Shown: positions 1 to 8,793, numbered from the stretch's first letter. The stretch: 64,000 nucleotides of DNA from an uncultured Oscillospiraceae bacterium (GCA_934645175.1 CAKUDE010000008.1:4820-68819); one strand, 5' to 3'. The notes: generated from the letters alone by a model not told the origin. Numbers and translations are program-made.

Positions 1-1546
1 CGTCCACCGCGGATACGGAGTCGTCCAGAATCAGGATGGGCGCGTTCTTCATCAGCGCGCGGGCAATGGAGATGCGCTGCTTCTGCCCGCCGGAGACGGT
101 TACGCCGCGTTCGCCGAGGACGGTGTCGTAGGCAAGCGCAAAGCCCGTGATGTTGTCGTGGACGTCCGCCATCTTTGCCGCGCCCTGCACGGCGTCGGAG
201 TCGCTGGAATCCGACGCAAAGGCGATGTTGTTTGCGATGGTGTCGCTGAACAGGAAGTTGTCCTGCGGCACATAGGCGGCGTACTGCCGCACGGTATGGA
301 TGGGGATGGCGTTGATGTCCTTCCCATCGAGATAGAGCGTGCCGTCCGGTACGTTGTAGGTACGCAGGATCAGATCGACCAGCGTCGTCTTACCGGAGCC
401 GGTCTTGCCGATGAGGCCCACGCTCTCGCCTACGCCAATGTGGAAGGAGACGTTTTGCAGAACGTCAAATTCGCCGCCGGGGTAGCGGAAGGTCAGGTTG
501 CGGAATTCAATATCGCCGTTGATCCGCTCGACCGGCTCCACGTTTTCCCGGTCGCGCACATCCGGCTGCGCGTCGAGCAGCTCGCCGATGCGCTGCAGGG
601 AGGCCTTACCGCGCGAGCGCATTTCGATCAGCTCCGACACGGCCATGACCGGCCAGACCGTCGCGGTGAAATAGCCGATGAACTCCACAAGCTGGCCGGC
701 ATCAAACGTGCCCTTCCAGACAAGATAACCGCCGTAGCCCAGAATAACGCAGATCACAGATTCCACAAAGAGCTGCACCAGAATATTCAGCATCATGGAC
801 GCCTTTGTGTAGCGGACGTTTGCCTCCTCGTTCTCCACATTGAGCTTGCGGAAGAACATCAGCTCCTTCGTCTCCTTGACGAAAGCCTTGATTACGGAAA
901 TACCCGAGATGTTCTCCTGCGAGAAGTCGGAAAGCTCGGAATAGCGCTCCTGACGGATGCGCCACTTGTCCTGAAGGTATTTGCCGACGATCGTGCTCAC
1001 TGCCAGCAGGAGCGCCATCGGAATCAGGCACAAAAGCGACAGCAGAATGTTCATGCGCAGCATTTTTGATACCGCAAGGATCAGCAAAAACAGCGCGTCG
1101 CAGAACATCATCAGTCCGGAGCCGAAGCACTCCTGAACGGTATCCAGGTCGTTGGTAAAGAAAGACATAAGATTGCCGATCTTGTTGACCTGATAGTACT
1201 GCTGCGACAGCGATTCGCAGCGGGCAAACATCCGACTGCGCAGATCCGTCTCCACCTTGATGGCGCTGCCGAAGAAACAGATACGCCACAAAAAGCGTCC
1301 GAGAATCAAAAGCAGGATCACGACGAGCATCGGACGGCAGATCCGTTCGAGCAGGAAGTCCATATCGAACGGGACACGGACGCCGTCCACCAGTACGGAG
1401 CCGTCGTTGATGCCGTTGACGACCATGCGGTACAGCTCCGGGATCACAAGCTGAACGTAATCCACCAGAATCAGCGACGCAAGACCGAGCAGCAGTGCAG
1501 GCAGGTACCTGAAATAGTAGCGATTGATATGCTTACCGAAAAGCAC
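1..1546 (-). CDS. ABC exporter, fused permease/ATPase (3' end cut by window)
   Basis: Half-transporter of the MsbA/multidrug exporter type; pumps an unknown substrate out of the cell using ATP, as a homo- or heterodimer. Read on the minus strand, the first ~320 residues form a six-helix membrane domain. The nucleotide-binding domain follows, with Walker A GKTGSGKTT, the signature VSGGQKQR and Walker B ILILDDSVSAVD, where the window ends after 515 codons. The start is GTG at 1546: an in-frame TGA lies four codons upstream and GAGGTGG is the ribosome site. The promoter and a DtxR-like palindrome lie just upstream, which hints at metal-linked control (inference). The D-loop and the rest of the C-terminus are missing from the window; a partner subunit may lie outside. 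Confidence 0.93.
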   Translation of the reverse strand, partial: MLFGKHINRYYFRYLPALLLGLASLILVDYVQLVIPELYRMVVNGINDGSVLVDGVRVPFDMDFLLERICRPMLVVILLLILGRFLWRICFFGSAIKVETDLRSRMFARCESLSQQYYQVNKIGNLMSFFTNDLDTVQECFGSGLMMFCDALFLLILAVSKMLRMNILLSLLCLIPMALLLAVSTIVGKYLQDKWRIRQERYSELSDFSQENISGISVIKAFVKETKELMFFRKLNVENEEANVRYTKASMMLNILVQLFVESVICVILGYGGYLVWKGTFDAGQLVEFIGYFTATVWPVMAVSELIEMRSRGKASLQRIGELLDAQPDVRDRENVEPVERINGDIEFRNLTFRYPGGEFDVLQNVSFHIGVGESVGLIGKTGSGKTTLVDLILRTYNVPDGTLYLDGKDINAIPIHTVRQYAAYVPQDNFLFSDTIANNIAFASDSSDSDAVQGAAKMADVHDNITGFALAYDTVLGERGVTVSGGQKQRISIARALMKNAPILILDDSVSAVD

Positions 1547-1580
1547 CGGACCACCTCATTTCTGAAAAGCTCAAAATTAG

Positions 1581-1593
1581 TTAGGTTGCCTAA
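1581..1593. promoter_or_regulatory. Possible DtxR/IdeR-type operator
   Basis: Palindrome TTAGG-TTG-CCTAA placed directly downstream of the -10 element of the ABC exporter promoter. It resembles the inner half of the DtxR/IdeR consensus. Single site, so tentative. Confidence 0.4.
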
Positions 1594-1595
1594 GT

Positions 1596-1624
1596 ATTCT
1601 AGCAGAACGCAACGTAAAAATCAA
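1596..1624 (-). promoter_or_regulatory. Promoter of the ABC exporter
   Basis: Minus-strand TTGATT (1619-1624), 17-base spacer, TAGAAT (1596-1601). The leader to the GTG start is about 45 bases. Confidence 0.65.
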
Positions 1625-1668
1625 GCCCCTTTTTTTATTTTTCTTTTCGGCGGTTACGGAAAAATATC

Positions 1669-1697
1669 TTGTGTTCCGCCGGGCGGCATGGTACAAT
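1669..1697 (+). promoter_or_regulatory. Promoter of the DUF1846 gene
   Basis: TTGTGT (1669-1674), 17-base spacer, TACAAT (1692-1697), about 28 bases before the start codon. Confidence 0.6.
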
Positions 1698-1725
1698 ATC
1701 GTGTGGAATTGAGGAGGTCAGATAC

Positions 1726-3207
1726 ATGAAGATCGGTTTTGACAACGAAAAGTATTTCTCGCTGCAAACGCAGCGTATTCTCGAACGCGTCGAGTCCTTT
1801 GGCGGCAAGCTCTATCTGGAATTCGGCGGCAAGCTGTTCGATGATTTCCATGCCTCACGCGTGCTTCCCGGCTTCCAGCCGGACAGTAAGATGCAGATGC
1901 TGCTGAAGATGAAGGACGACGCGGAGATCATTATCGCCATCAACGCCAACGACATTGAAAAAAGCAAGGTGCGCGGAGATCTCGGCATCACCTACGATCT
2001 TGACGTCATGCGCCTGATCGACGCCTTCCGCGGTTACGGGCTGTATGTCGGCAGCGTCGTTCTGACGCAGTTTGCGGGGCAGCATGCGGCGGAACAGTTT
2101 GAGCACAAGCTGCAAAATCTCGGCGTGCGGACCTACCGCCACTACCCCATCGCCGACTACCCGACCAATCTGCCGCTGATCGTCTCGGACGACGGCTTCG
2201 GCAGAAACGATTTTATTGAAACAACACGCAAGCTCGTTGTCGTCACCGCCCCGGGGCCCGGCAGCGGCAAGATGGCCACCTGCCTGAGCCAGCTCTTCCA
2301 TGAACACCGCCGCGGCGTCGCCGCGGGTTATGCCAAATTCGAGACCTTCCCCGTCTGGAATCTGCCGCTCAAGCATCCGATCAATCTGGCCTATGAGGCT
2401 GCAACGGTCGATCTGTCCGACGTCAATATGATCGACCCCTTCCATCTGGAGGCCTACGGCGAAACGACCGTCAACTATAACCGCGATATTGAGATCTTCC
2501 CCGTACTGGACATGATCTTCCGCCGTATTTACGGCAGAAGCCCCTACCGCAGCCCGACGGACATGGGTGTAAATATGATCGCTTACGCCATTACGGATGA
2601 CGAGGTCTGCCGAGAAGCCTCGCTGCAGGAGATCGTTCGGCGTTACTACGCCGCCCGCTGCGGCGTTCGCAAGGGCACGGCGGACAGCGTACAGGTACAT
2701 AAGCTGGAGATGCTGATGAACTCCTGCGGGCTGGAGCCGTCGATTCGCGCCTGTGTCGCACCGGCCGTCGCGCTCGCCGAAAAAACGGGTGCGCCCGCTA
2801 CGGCAATCGAGCTTGCCGACGGTTCGATCGTCACCGGAAAGACCTCTTCTCTGCTCGGCGCTTCCTCTGCGGCGCTGATCAATGCTCTGAAGCGTCTGGC
2901 ACACATTGACGACTCCATCCAGCTCATTTCTCCCACCGTGCTCGAGCCGATCCAGGCGCTCAAGACGGGACATCTGGGCAACCACAATCCACGCCTGCAC
3001 ACCGACGAGGTGCTGATTGCCCTCGCCATCAGCGCGGTAACAAATCCCACGGCGGCGCTGGCGCTGAACAAGCTCAGCGAACTCAAGGGCTGCCAGATTC
3101 ACTCCTCCGTCATTCTCTCGCAGGTGGACGAAAATGTTCTCAACAAGCTCGGCATGAACCTCACGGCGGAACCGGTCTATCAGACCAAGAAGCTATACCA
3201 CAGGTAA
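1726..3207 (+). CDS. DUF1846 family protein
   Basis: A 493-residue cytosolic protein matching the DUF1846 (UPF0371) family over its full length, from the N-terminal MKIGFDNEKY onward. A glycine-rich loop of the form APGPGSGK lies near residue 185 and resembles a nucleotide-binding loop, but the biochemical role of the family is unknown. The start is ATG 1726 because GAGGAGG sits 8 bases upstream; the longer upstream reading would run across the promoter. It is a single-gene unit with its own promoter and a strong hairpin after the stop. Divergent to the ABC exporter and convergent with the deacetylase. Confidence 0.9.
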   Translation: MKIGFDNEKYFSLQTQRILERVESFGGKLYLEFGGKLFDDFHASRVLPGFQPDSKMQMLLKMKDDAEIIIAINANDIEKSKVRGDLGITYDLDVMRLIDAFRGYGLYVGSVVLTQFAGQHAAEQFEHKLQNLGVRTYRHYPIADYPTNLPLIVSDDGFGRNDFIETTRKLVVVTAPGPGSGKMATCLSQLFHEHRRGVAAGYAKFETFPVWNLPLKHPINLAYEAATVDLSDVNMIDPFHLEAYGETTVNYNRDIEIFPVLDMIFRRIYGRSPYRSPTDMGVNMIAYAITDDEVCREASLQEIVRRYYAARCGVRKGTADSVQVHKLEMLMNSCGLEPSIRACVAPAVALAEKTGAPATAIELADGSIVTGKTSSLLGASSAALINALKRLAHIDDSIQLISPTVLEPIQALKTGHLGNHNPRLHTDEVLIALAISAVTNPTAALALNKLSELKGCQIHSSVILSQVDENVLNKLGMNLTAEPVYQTKKLYHR

Positions 3208-3223
3208 GAAAAACGAAATACAC

Positions 3224-3249
3224 GGGGCTGCGCCAATCGGCGCAGCCCC
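3224..3249. terminator. Hairpin between convergent genes
   Basis: An 11-bp perfect stem, GGGGCTGCGCC with its complement, around an AATC loop. Only weak T-runs on either side; probably serves both the DUF1846 gene and the deacetylase. Confidence 0.65.
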
Positions 3250-3265
3250 GCTGCTTTCTCCGTAT

Positions 3266-4519
3266 TCATTTTCCGGACACCGTATCCAGCGTACTGTAAA
3301 CCCCCAGGAAGATGGCACAACCGGCAGTCCGTTCAATCTTTCGTTCCGCCAGAACGTCACCGAGCAGCCACCCTTCCCTACAAACCGTATAGGCGTATGG
3401 CGTGCCGCTGCCGCCCGGACAGGCAGGCAAAATACGCAGCGTACCGTCAAAGGCCTCGATGGGCTGCGAGTACCGCGCGGAGGCCGCCGTCGGCACCGTG
3501 CCGTCCGTCGTATAGAACGCACCCGCGCCCTCCCGGAAAGAGAGCACGATGCGTCCCTCCGAAACCCGCACGCCGGGCTTCGGCGCGGTTGCCGCCTCGC
3601 CCGTGGAAACGCGAGCCGCTTCGCTGCGTCCGCCGTTCAGGCGGAAGGCGGCGTAGGCGGTGACCGTATGCCCGCCCTCCAGCGTCACCGGTTCCGTGTA
3701 CTCATAAAATGTCTCGTCCTCGTCAAGGCGATAATACAGCCTTGCCCCCTGCGCGGAAGCAAGCGTCAGGCAGTAGCCGCCGAGCACCTGCTCCACGGAC
3801 GCATCGGGCGACTCCACGCCGCCGAGGTCGCTCTCGTCAAGCTTACAGGAATTGTAGCGAACGCCGTTTTCCATCGTCACACCGCGGCGGCGGTACAGCT
3901 CGCTGACGGTAACAAACTCATAGCCCCGTGCAAGCAGAATATCAACGGCAGCCAGCGCACCGTCCACGGTCGTCGAATGAATGTCGTGACACAGGACGAT
4001 TGCCCCGTTGTAGGCCCCCCTGACAATCTCGTTGCAGACATGCGTCGCATCGCGGTATTTCCAGTCTAGCGTATCGACCGACCAGATGATCGCCGGCGCA
4101 CCCAGCAGTCCGAGCACCCGCTCATTCGTCGCTCCATAGGGCGGGCGGATCAGGTAGTCCAGATCCATGCCGAGAATCTCGTCGAGCGTTGCATCCGTGC
4201 GCTCAACCTCCTCGCGGACTACAGCGTCGTCCTTCGCAGTGAGCTGATAGTGCTTATAGGTATGCGAGGCAATCTCATGCCCCTCCTCAAAGGCGCGGCG
4301 CACCGTTTTCGGCGCATTGGCAGCGCATTGGCCGAGCATAAAAAATGTTACGCGCACCCCACGCTCCGCCAGACCGTCGAGCAGTCGTGGCGTCGGGCCG
4401 CCCGGCCCATCGTCAAAGGTCAGAGCAATCAGTTTTTTCGTCTGTGCTGCCGAAGCCGTCGCCGGCAACAGGGTCATCAGACAGCCCAGTGCCAAAATCA
4501 GGCACAGCATCCGTTTCAT
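3266..4519 (-). CDS. Secreted polysaccharide deacetylase (NodB domain)
   Basis: Removes acetyl groups from a cell-wall polymer (peptidoglycan or another N-acetylated glycan) outside the membrane. The 417 residues begin with a signal peptide (about 1-24, cleavage near ASAAQ). The NodB domain follows: TFDDGP (34-39), metal-binding HTYKH, RPPYG and the late LCHDIH motif. The last ~170 residues hold two Ig-like modules resembling chitobiase/hexosaminidase C-terminal domains (around YYRLDEDE and FYTTDGTVP), which may bind glycan. ATG 4519 has GGAGG upstream. Last gene of the alr-mazF-unknown block; the upstream gene overlaps its start by 107 bases. Whether its substrate is peptidoglycan is inference. 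Confidence 0.9.
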   Translation of the reverse strand: MKRMLCLILALGCLMTLLPATASAAQTKKLIALTFDDGPGGPTPRLLDGLAERGVRVTFFMLGQCAANAPKTVRRAFEEGHEIASHTYKHYQLTAKDDAVVREEVERTDATLDEILGMDLDYLIRPPYGATNERVLGLLGAPAIIWSVDTLDWKYRDATHVCNEIVRGAYNGAIVLCHDIHSTTVDGALAAVDILLARGYEFVTVSELYRRRGVTMENGVRYNSCKLDESDLGGVESPDASVEQVLGGYCLTLASAQGARLYYRLDEDETFYEYTEPVTLEGGHTVTAYAAFRLNGGRSEAARVSTGEAATAPKPGVRVSEGRIVLSFREGAGAFYTTDGTVPTAASARYSQPIEAFDGTLRILPACPGGSGTPYAYTVCREGWLLGDVLAERKIERTAGCAIFLGVYSTLDTVSGK

Positions 4520-5000
4520 TTCCGTTTCCTCCGTCTGTATCTCTTAGGAGAACGTCTCCGTTTGTACTCAGCGGCAACGCCGCCATGTCACGGCCGCACA
4601 GGCGCAGAGGCTCTGCCTGCCCCGCCCATGCCGGGAAAGACAGCATCGTCTCCGGCGGCAGCGCAAGCGTCATGCCCTCCGCCGTGTGCAGCAGCATTGC
4701 GTCCGTGAGCATCACACCGTCAAGCGCTCCGCACCACGGCACCCACTGTCCTCGGGGCTGCACGGAGGCTGCCGCACCGCTCACACCCGCAGACAGATGT
4801 GCCGACGGAATCTGCGCGTGCAGAATACCGTCCGGGCCGGGAATGCCCAGGTACTCCGCCTCCCACCCGGAAAGGGCGAAAACGCGGCGAAGCCGTTCCG
4901 GCTGCTGCGTGATCCTGCAGAAAAAGCGCAAAAACAGTCCGTCCTGCTCGGCGGTCAGCGTGCCGATCGTCTCGCCCTGCTCATAAATGTTCCATTCCAT
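4413..5000 (-). CDS. Hypothetical protein overlapping the deacetylase
   Basis: A 195-residue protein I do not recognise. It starts at ATG 5000 (MEWNIYEQGE). No signal peptide or membrane segment is visible; the body is mixed polar/hydrophobic, with a tract rich in Pro, Gly and Trp near the middle. The last ~35 residues are acidic and Gly/Asp-rich and are encoded inside the start of the deacetylase gene in another frame. This 107-base overlap is unusual: either the tail is real, or a small indel has removed an earlier stop. It lies between mazF and the deacetylase in the same direction, so it is probably co-transcribed. Confidence 0.65.
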   Translation of the reverse strand: MEWNIYEQGETIGTLTAEQDGLFLRFFCRITQQPERLRRVFALSGWEAEYLGIPGPDGILHAQIPSAHLSAGVSGAAASVQPRGQWVPWCGALDGVMLTDAMLLHTAEGMTLALPPETMLSFPAWAGQAEPLRLCGRDMAALPLSTNGDVLLRDTDGGNGNETDAVPDFGTGLSDDPVAGDGFGSTDEKTDCSDL

Positions 5001-5048
5001 GTCGATCCCTCCCGCACACTCTATGTGCCGTGGGAACGAAATATGTAT

Positions 5049-5068
5049 CCGCACGAAAAATCGTGCGG
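5049..5068 (-). terminator. Hairpin after mazF
   Basis: CCGCACGA-AAAA-TCGTGCGG between the mazF stop and the next gene. There is no real T-run on the minus strand, so it may be an attenuator or RNA-stabilising stem rather than a full terminator. Confidence 0.4.
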
Positions 5069-5073
5069 AGTTT

Positions 5074-5430
5074 TCAGTTCTGCGGCAGGCCGAAGCTGAC
5101 GGCGATGGCCGTATCGATACGGTTCATCATGCTCTCGTCCAGTCTTCCCATATGCTCTCGCAGGCGGCGCTTATCGATCGTCCGGATCTGCTCAAGCAGG
5201 ACGACGGAGTCCTTCGTCAGGCCGACGGCTTTTCCGCAAAGCTCGATATGCGTCGGCAGCTTGGCCTTATTGGTTTGGCTGGTGATCGCCGCGGCAATCA
5301 CCGTCGGGGAATATTTGTTGCCGGTATCGTTCTGCACGATAAGCACCGGGCGTGTGCCGCCCTGCTCGCTGCCGACCACCGGACTGAGGTCTGCATAGAA
5401 AATATCGCCTCGTTTCACGCTCGTATCCAT
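5074..5430 (-). CDS. mazF: MazF/EndoA-family mRNA interferase
   Basis: A 118-residue toxin of the PemK/MazF fold, close in length to Bacillus EndoA (116 aa). It cleaves mRNA at a short specific sequence. Family hallmarks are the start [20 protein letters not shown], then RPVLIVQND, and the later TIDKRRL. Start chosen at ATG 5430, with GGAG about 10 bases upstream; a more upstream start would add non-homologous residues. It sits 122 bases after alr, the conserved Firmicutes position, but no antitoxin (MazE/EndoAI) reading frame is visible between alr and mazF or just after it. Confidence 0.92.
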   Translation of the reverse strand: MDTSVKRGDIFYADLSPVVGSEQGGTRPVLIVQNDTGNKYSPTVIAAAITSQTNKAKLPTHIELCGKAVGLTKDSVVLLEQIRTIDKRRLREHMGRLDESMMNRIDTAIAVSFGLPQN

Positions 5431-5552
5431 AGGTTTCACGCTCCGTGCGTCAGACTCCGCGCCACACAAGGCTTATGTAGCGGCGGTAGTCTTATTCTCC
5501 CACGCGCGGGCCGGATTTATTCAGCGGAAGCTCCGATTCATTCTATGCCGGA

Positions 5553-6728
5553 TCATACGATGTATTGCAGCACCTCGGTCTGATTTTCTCCGTCGAGGAA
5601 AATACGCGGGATGCGCTTGTTGATCCCGCACAGAAGCTCATAGGGAATGGTATCGAGCTTCTGCGTCAGCTCATCAAGGCCGATATGCGCGTCGCCGTCG
5701 TCGCCGAACACGGTCACAACGTCGCCCGGCTTCGTGTCCGGCACGGAGCTGACGTCCACCATGCACATATCCATGCAAATTCTGCCAACCTGCGGAACCC
5801 GTTTCCCGTGCAGCAGGAACTCCACCCTGCCGGACAGCCTTCTGTACAGTCCGTCGGCATAGCCAATGCCGACAACGGCAATGCGTTCCGGCGCAGGCGT
5901 CGTATAGGCACGGCCATAGCTGACGCCGATCCCGGCATCATAGTCGCGAACCTGAAAGACCGTGCTGCGAAGCTGCATCACCGGCCGCAGATCCAATCGC
6001 CCCGCCAGCTCCGGCGCAGGCGGGATGCCGTAAGTGGCAATCCCGGGACGGATCATATCCAGCGCGTACTCCGGATAGAGGATGCTTGCGCCGCTGTTGC
6101 AGCAGTGGCGGATCTCCGGCTCGATGCCCACGCCCTTCATGGCCTCAAGCATTCGCATGAAGCGCTCAAACTGCAGGCGCGTAAATGCAGCGTCCTCCGG
6201 AGCGGTCGAGTCGGCCGTCGGGAAGTGGGTGAACACTCCCTCAATACGCAAATGCTCCAATTTTGCCACCTGCCGCAGCTCATCGAGCGTCCGCTCGTGG
6301 TCGTAGGCAAAGAAACCAAGGCGGGACATTCCGGTATCGAGCTTAATATGTATGCGCAAACGGCGATGCGTCCCGCTCAGGCGCTCATTGAGTGCTTGAG
6401 CGTAATCCAGACTGTGGACCTCCTGAATGAGGTTCATTGCCGCCAGATCCGCCGTGTAGAACGGCGGCGTGTAACCAAGCAGCAGGATCGGTCCGCGAAT
6501 ACCGCCGCGCCGAAGCTGCACGGCCTCCTCAATATTCGATACGGCGAGATACTCTGCCCCCAGCTCGCACAGGTGCCGGCTGATCGGAACGGCGCCGTGG
6601 CCGTAGGCATCCGCCTTGACCACACCCAAAAAGCGACAGCCTCGGGGAAGCTTTTCGCGCAGCGCAAGATAATTATGATTGAGATGGTCGAGCGAGACCT
6701 CGGCCCATGTTCTTTTGAGATAATTCAT
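5553..6728 (-). CDS. alr: Alanine racemase
   Basis: PLP enzyme that converts L-alanine to D-alanine for peptidoglycan. At 391 residues it has the normal family length. The PLP lysine is K38 in VVKADAYGHG; the second catalytic residue is the Tyr in GVSYGRAY; the substrate region MCMVDVS is also present. The N-terminal TIM barrel and C-terminal beta domain are complete. A lipoprotein gene lies just upstream (12 bases) and mazF downstream, so all are likely in one transcript. Confidence 0.97.
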   Translation of the reverse strand: MNYLKRTWAEVSLDHLNHNYLALREKLPRGCRFLGVVKADAYGHGAVPISRHLCELGAEYLAVSNIEEAVQLRRGGIRGPILLLGYTPPFYTADLAAMNLIQEVHSLDYAQALNERLSGTHRRLRIHIKLDTGMSRLGFFAYDHERTLDELRQVAKLEHLRIEGVFTHFPTADSTAPEDAAFTRLQFERFMRMLEAMKGVGIEPEIRHCCNSGASILYPEYALDMIRPGIATYGIPPAPELAGRLDLRPVMQLRSTVFQVRDYDAGIGVSYGRAYTTPAPERIAVVGIGYADGLYRRLSGRVEFLLHGKRVPQVGRICMDMCMVDVSSVPDTKPGDVVTVFGDDGDAHIGLDELTQKLDTIPYELLCGINKRIPRIFLDGENQTEVLQYIV

Positions 6729-6740
6729 ACGCCACTTCCT

Positions 6741-7301
6741 TCAATGCAGTTTGAAGTCCGAAAGGTTCATTCGCAAAATTCGCTGATTATTATAGCACAG
6801 CTCGACACAAAATGGTACGCCGTTTTTCATCCATGTGTCAATTAAAATTTCCTTCTCGTCATAATTTTTCAGATACGAGGCATGGTAATACTCGCCGTCC
6901 GCGCCTGCCGCCGAGATAAACGCCTCCATCCAGCCCGCCGCGGCCAGCGCGGGCGCAGCAACGGGACTGACATTGCCGTTGGCCAGCAGACCGAAATCCA
7001 GTGCAAGGCCGTCATATTCCAGCTTTCCGCCGCTCTCGGTTACAGTGGCGCAAATGCCCGCGATCGTCTCCGGCGAGACGACGCACAGCCGCGCCGTCCC
7101 GTCGCTGCGAACGTCACAGTCAAGCACAAAGTCCTGCACGAAGCTGCCGAAATCCGCCCGCACCTCCGCACGGAACGTGCAGCCGCCCGCAGAGATCAGG
7201 CCCGCGCGGAAATCCACGGCGGACTGAAGCGGACTTTCCCCCCGCGCGCAGGCCGTAAGCAACAGGCAAAGGAACAGCAGACAGGCAAGCGATTTTTTCA
7301 A
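6741..7301 (-). CDS. Small lipoprotein of unknown function
   Basis: A 186-residue predicted lipoprotein. A short basic start (MKKS) is followed by a hydrophobic stretch and the lipobox LLTAC, so Cys18 should be lipidated and the protein anchored outside the membrane. The mature part has mixed beta-type sequence with several Cys, and I do not recognise the family. The start is uncertain: TTG 7301 gives a clean signal peptide with AAAGG 10 bases upstream; GTG 7310 and GTG 7343 are alternatives. It lies 12 bases before alr and is probably its operon partner. Confidence 0.75.
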   Translation of the reverse strand: MKKSLACLLFLCLLLTACARGESPLQSAVDFRAGLISAGGCTFRAEVRADFGSFVQDFVLDCDVRSDGTARLCVVSPETIAGICATVTESGGKLEYDGLALDFGLLANGNVSPVAAPALAAAGWMEAFISAAGADGEYYHASYLKNYDEKEILIDTWMKNGVPFCVELCYNNQRILRMNLSDFKLH

Positions 7302-7384
7302 AGCAATCACAACCTTTCCGGATGTCGCGGACAGGCCGCGCACAAAATCCTATGCTCCGCGCGGGGAAATATGTACTTTGTCCC

Positions 7385-7413
7385 TTGCAAAACAGGAAAA
7401 AGTGTGTTAGAAT
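7385..7413 (+). promoter_or_regulatory. Promoter of the pheST T-box transcript
   Basis: TTGCAA (7385-7390), 17 bases, TAGAAT (7408-7413); transcription should begin near 7420 at the base of the T-box stem I. Confidence 0.7.
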
Positions 7414-7421
7414 AGACTGCA

Positions 7422-7705
7422 ATGAAAGCGGAGGCATCGCATCGTCTGCGGCGTCTCCGGCAAACAGGCTATGACCGGGCTGCCGCCCCGTTATCCCACG
7501 GCTCCAGAGAGGACGGGGCGCTGCGATCCGTCCGCCGTGAACGCTGTCGGCTTTCTCCCGTGAGCTTCCTCGCTTAACGCATTGCAAGTAGGCGGGGACG
7601 GGTCGCTCCGTTACAGGTCAGAGTGCGCGGTATCGGCCGCGAATTGCGGGTGGTACCGCGGAAGGCTTCGTCTTTCGTCCCGATGTGGGGCGGAGGGCGT
7701 TTTTT
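7422..7705 (+). promoter_or_regulatory. T-box riboswitch, Phe-specific
   Basis: The leader RNA senses uncharged tRNA-Phe and lets transcription continue into pheST. The T-box GGGTGGTACCGCG is at 7648-7660. The terminator is a 12-bp stem (7670-7681 with 7687-7698, several G-U pairs) followed by six T. Stem I is closed by AAGCGGAGG near 7426 and its complement near 7570. Aligning its 3' side with the cysS T-box in this window places the specifier triplet TTC at 7553-7555, the phenylalanine codon expected. Confidence 0.93.
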
Positions 7706-7735
7706 ATTCCGTAAATTCTTTCAAAGGAGACCGAT

Positions 7736-8779
7736 ATGAGAGAACAACTCGAACAGATCAAATCGCAGGCATTGGAGCAGATCCATGCCGCGATCGACGG
7801 AACATCACTTGACGCGGTGCGCGTGCGCGTGTTGGGCAAGAAAGGCGAGCTGACCGCTCTGCTCAAGCAGATGGGCAAGCTCTCCGCCGAAGAGCGCCCC
7901 GTGATGGGCCAGCTTGCCAACAACGTCCGCGCCGCCCTGGAGCAAACGCTGGAGCAGCGCCGCCGGGAACTGGAGGCCGCAGCGCTGGAGCGCCGTCTGG
8001 CCGCCGAAGCACTCGACGTGACCGCGCCGGGCAGGCAGATTGAGCTGGGGCATCAGCATCCCATGAATCGGGTTTTGCAGGAGGTCAAGGAGATCTTCAT
8101 CGGTATGGGCTACCGGATCGTTGACGGCCCGGAGGTCGAGGAGGCTGCCTACAACTTTACAAAGCTCAACATTGAGGAAGGACACCCCTCCCGCGACCGC
8201 TCAGACACCTTCTACTTTGACGACGATGACAGCGTCCTGCTGCGCACACAGACCAGTCCCATGCAGGTGCGCGTAATGGAAAGCCAGAAGCCCCCCATCC
8301 GTATTCTTGCCCCCGGCCGCGTGTTCCGTAAGGATGAGGCCGACGCGACACACTCGCCGATGTTCCACCAGATCGAAGGACTGGTCATCGACGAAGGCAT
8401 TACAATGGGCGACCTGAAGGGCGCGCTGGAAACACTCATTAAGCGGCTCTACGGTGAAGACGCCGTCGTGCGCTTCCGTCCGCACCACTTCCCCTTTACG
8501 GAGCCGAGCTGCGAGGTCGATATGCAGTGCTTCAAGTGCCGCGGTACGGGCGAGACGGGCGGTCAGGTCTGCTCCACCTGCCACGGCGAGGGCTGGATCG
8601 AGCTTCTCGGCGCAGGCATGGTGCACCCGAAGGTGCTTGCAGGCTGTGGGATCGACCCGAACAGATACTCCGGCTTCGCCTTCGGCATCGGTCTGGAACG
8701 CATGGCAATGGGCCGCCTGCGGCTCAATGATCTGCGGCTTATCTTTGATAACGATATCCGGTTCCTGTCCCAATTCTAA
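7736..8779 (+). CDS. pheS: Phenylalanyl-tRNA synthetase alpha subunit
   Basis: Catalytic subunit of the alpha2-beta2 enzyme that charges tRNA-Phe. The 347 residues start with the coiled-coil arm (1-85), then the class II core: motif 2 around RVFRKDEADATH and motif 3 in GFAFGIGLERMAM. Between them a small metal-binding-like insert, CFKC...CSTCHGEGW, precedes GAGMVHP, as in Bacillus-type PheS but a few residues longer. ATG 7736 has AAAGGAGA upstream. Followed after 14 bases by pheT; both are controlled by the Phe T-box. Confidence 0.98.
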   Translation: MREQLEQIKSQALEQIHAAIDGTSLDAVRVRVLGKKGELTALLKQMGKLSAEERPVMGQLANNVRAALEQTLEQRRRELEAAALERRLAAEALDVTAPGRQIELGHQHPMNRVLQEVKEIFIGMGYRIVDGPEVEEAAYNFTKLNIEEGHPSRDRSDTFYFDDDDSVLLRTQTSPMQVRVMESQKPPIRILAPGRVFRKDEADATHSPMFHQIEGLVIDEGITMGDLKGALETLIKRLYGEDAVVRFRPHHFPFTEPSCEVDMQCFKCRGTGETGGQVCSTCHGEGWIELLGAGMVHPKVLAGCGIDPNRYSGFAFGIGLERMAMGRLRLNDLRLIFDNDIRFLSQF

Positions 8780-8793
8780 GGAGGTGCGGCATT

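Noticed and set aside
158-1069. 303-codon plus-strand open frame
   Set aside because: Antisense to the ABC exporter ATPase/permease, which carries all signature motifs on the minus strand.
5431-5552. Possible mazE antitoxin gene between alr and mazF
   Set aside because: No frame with a start, ribosome site and antitoxin-like length on either strand.
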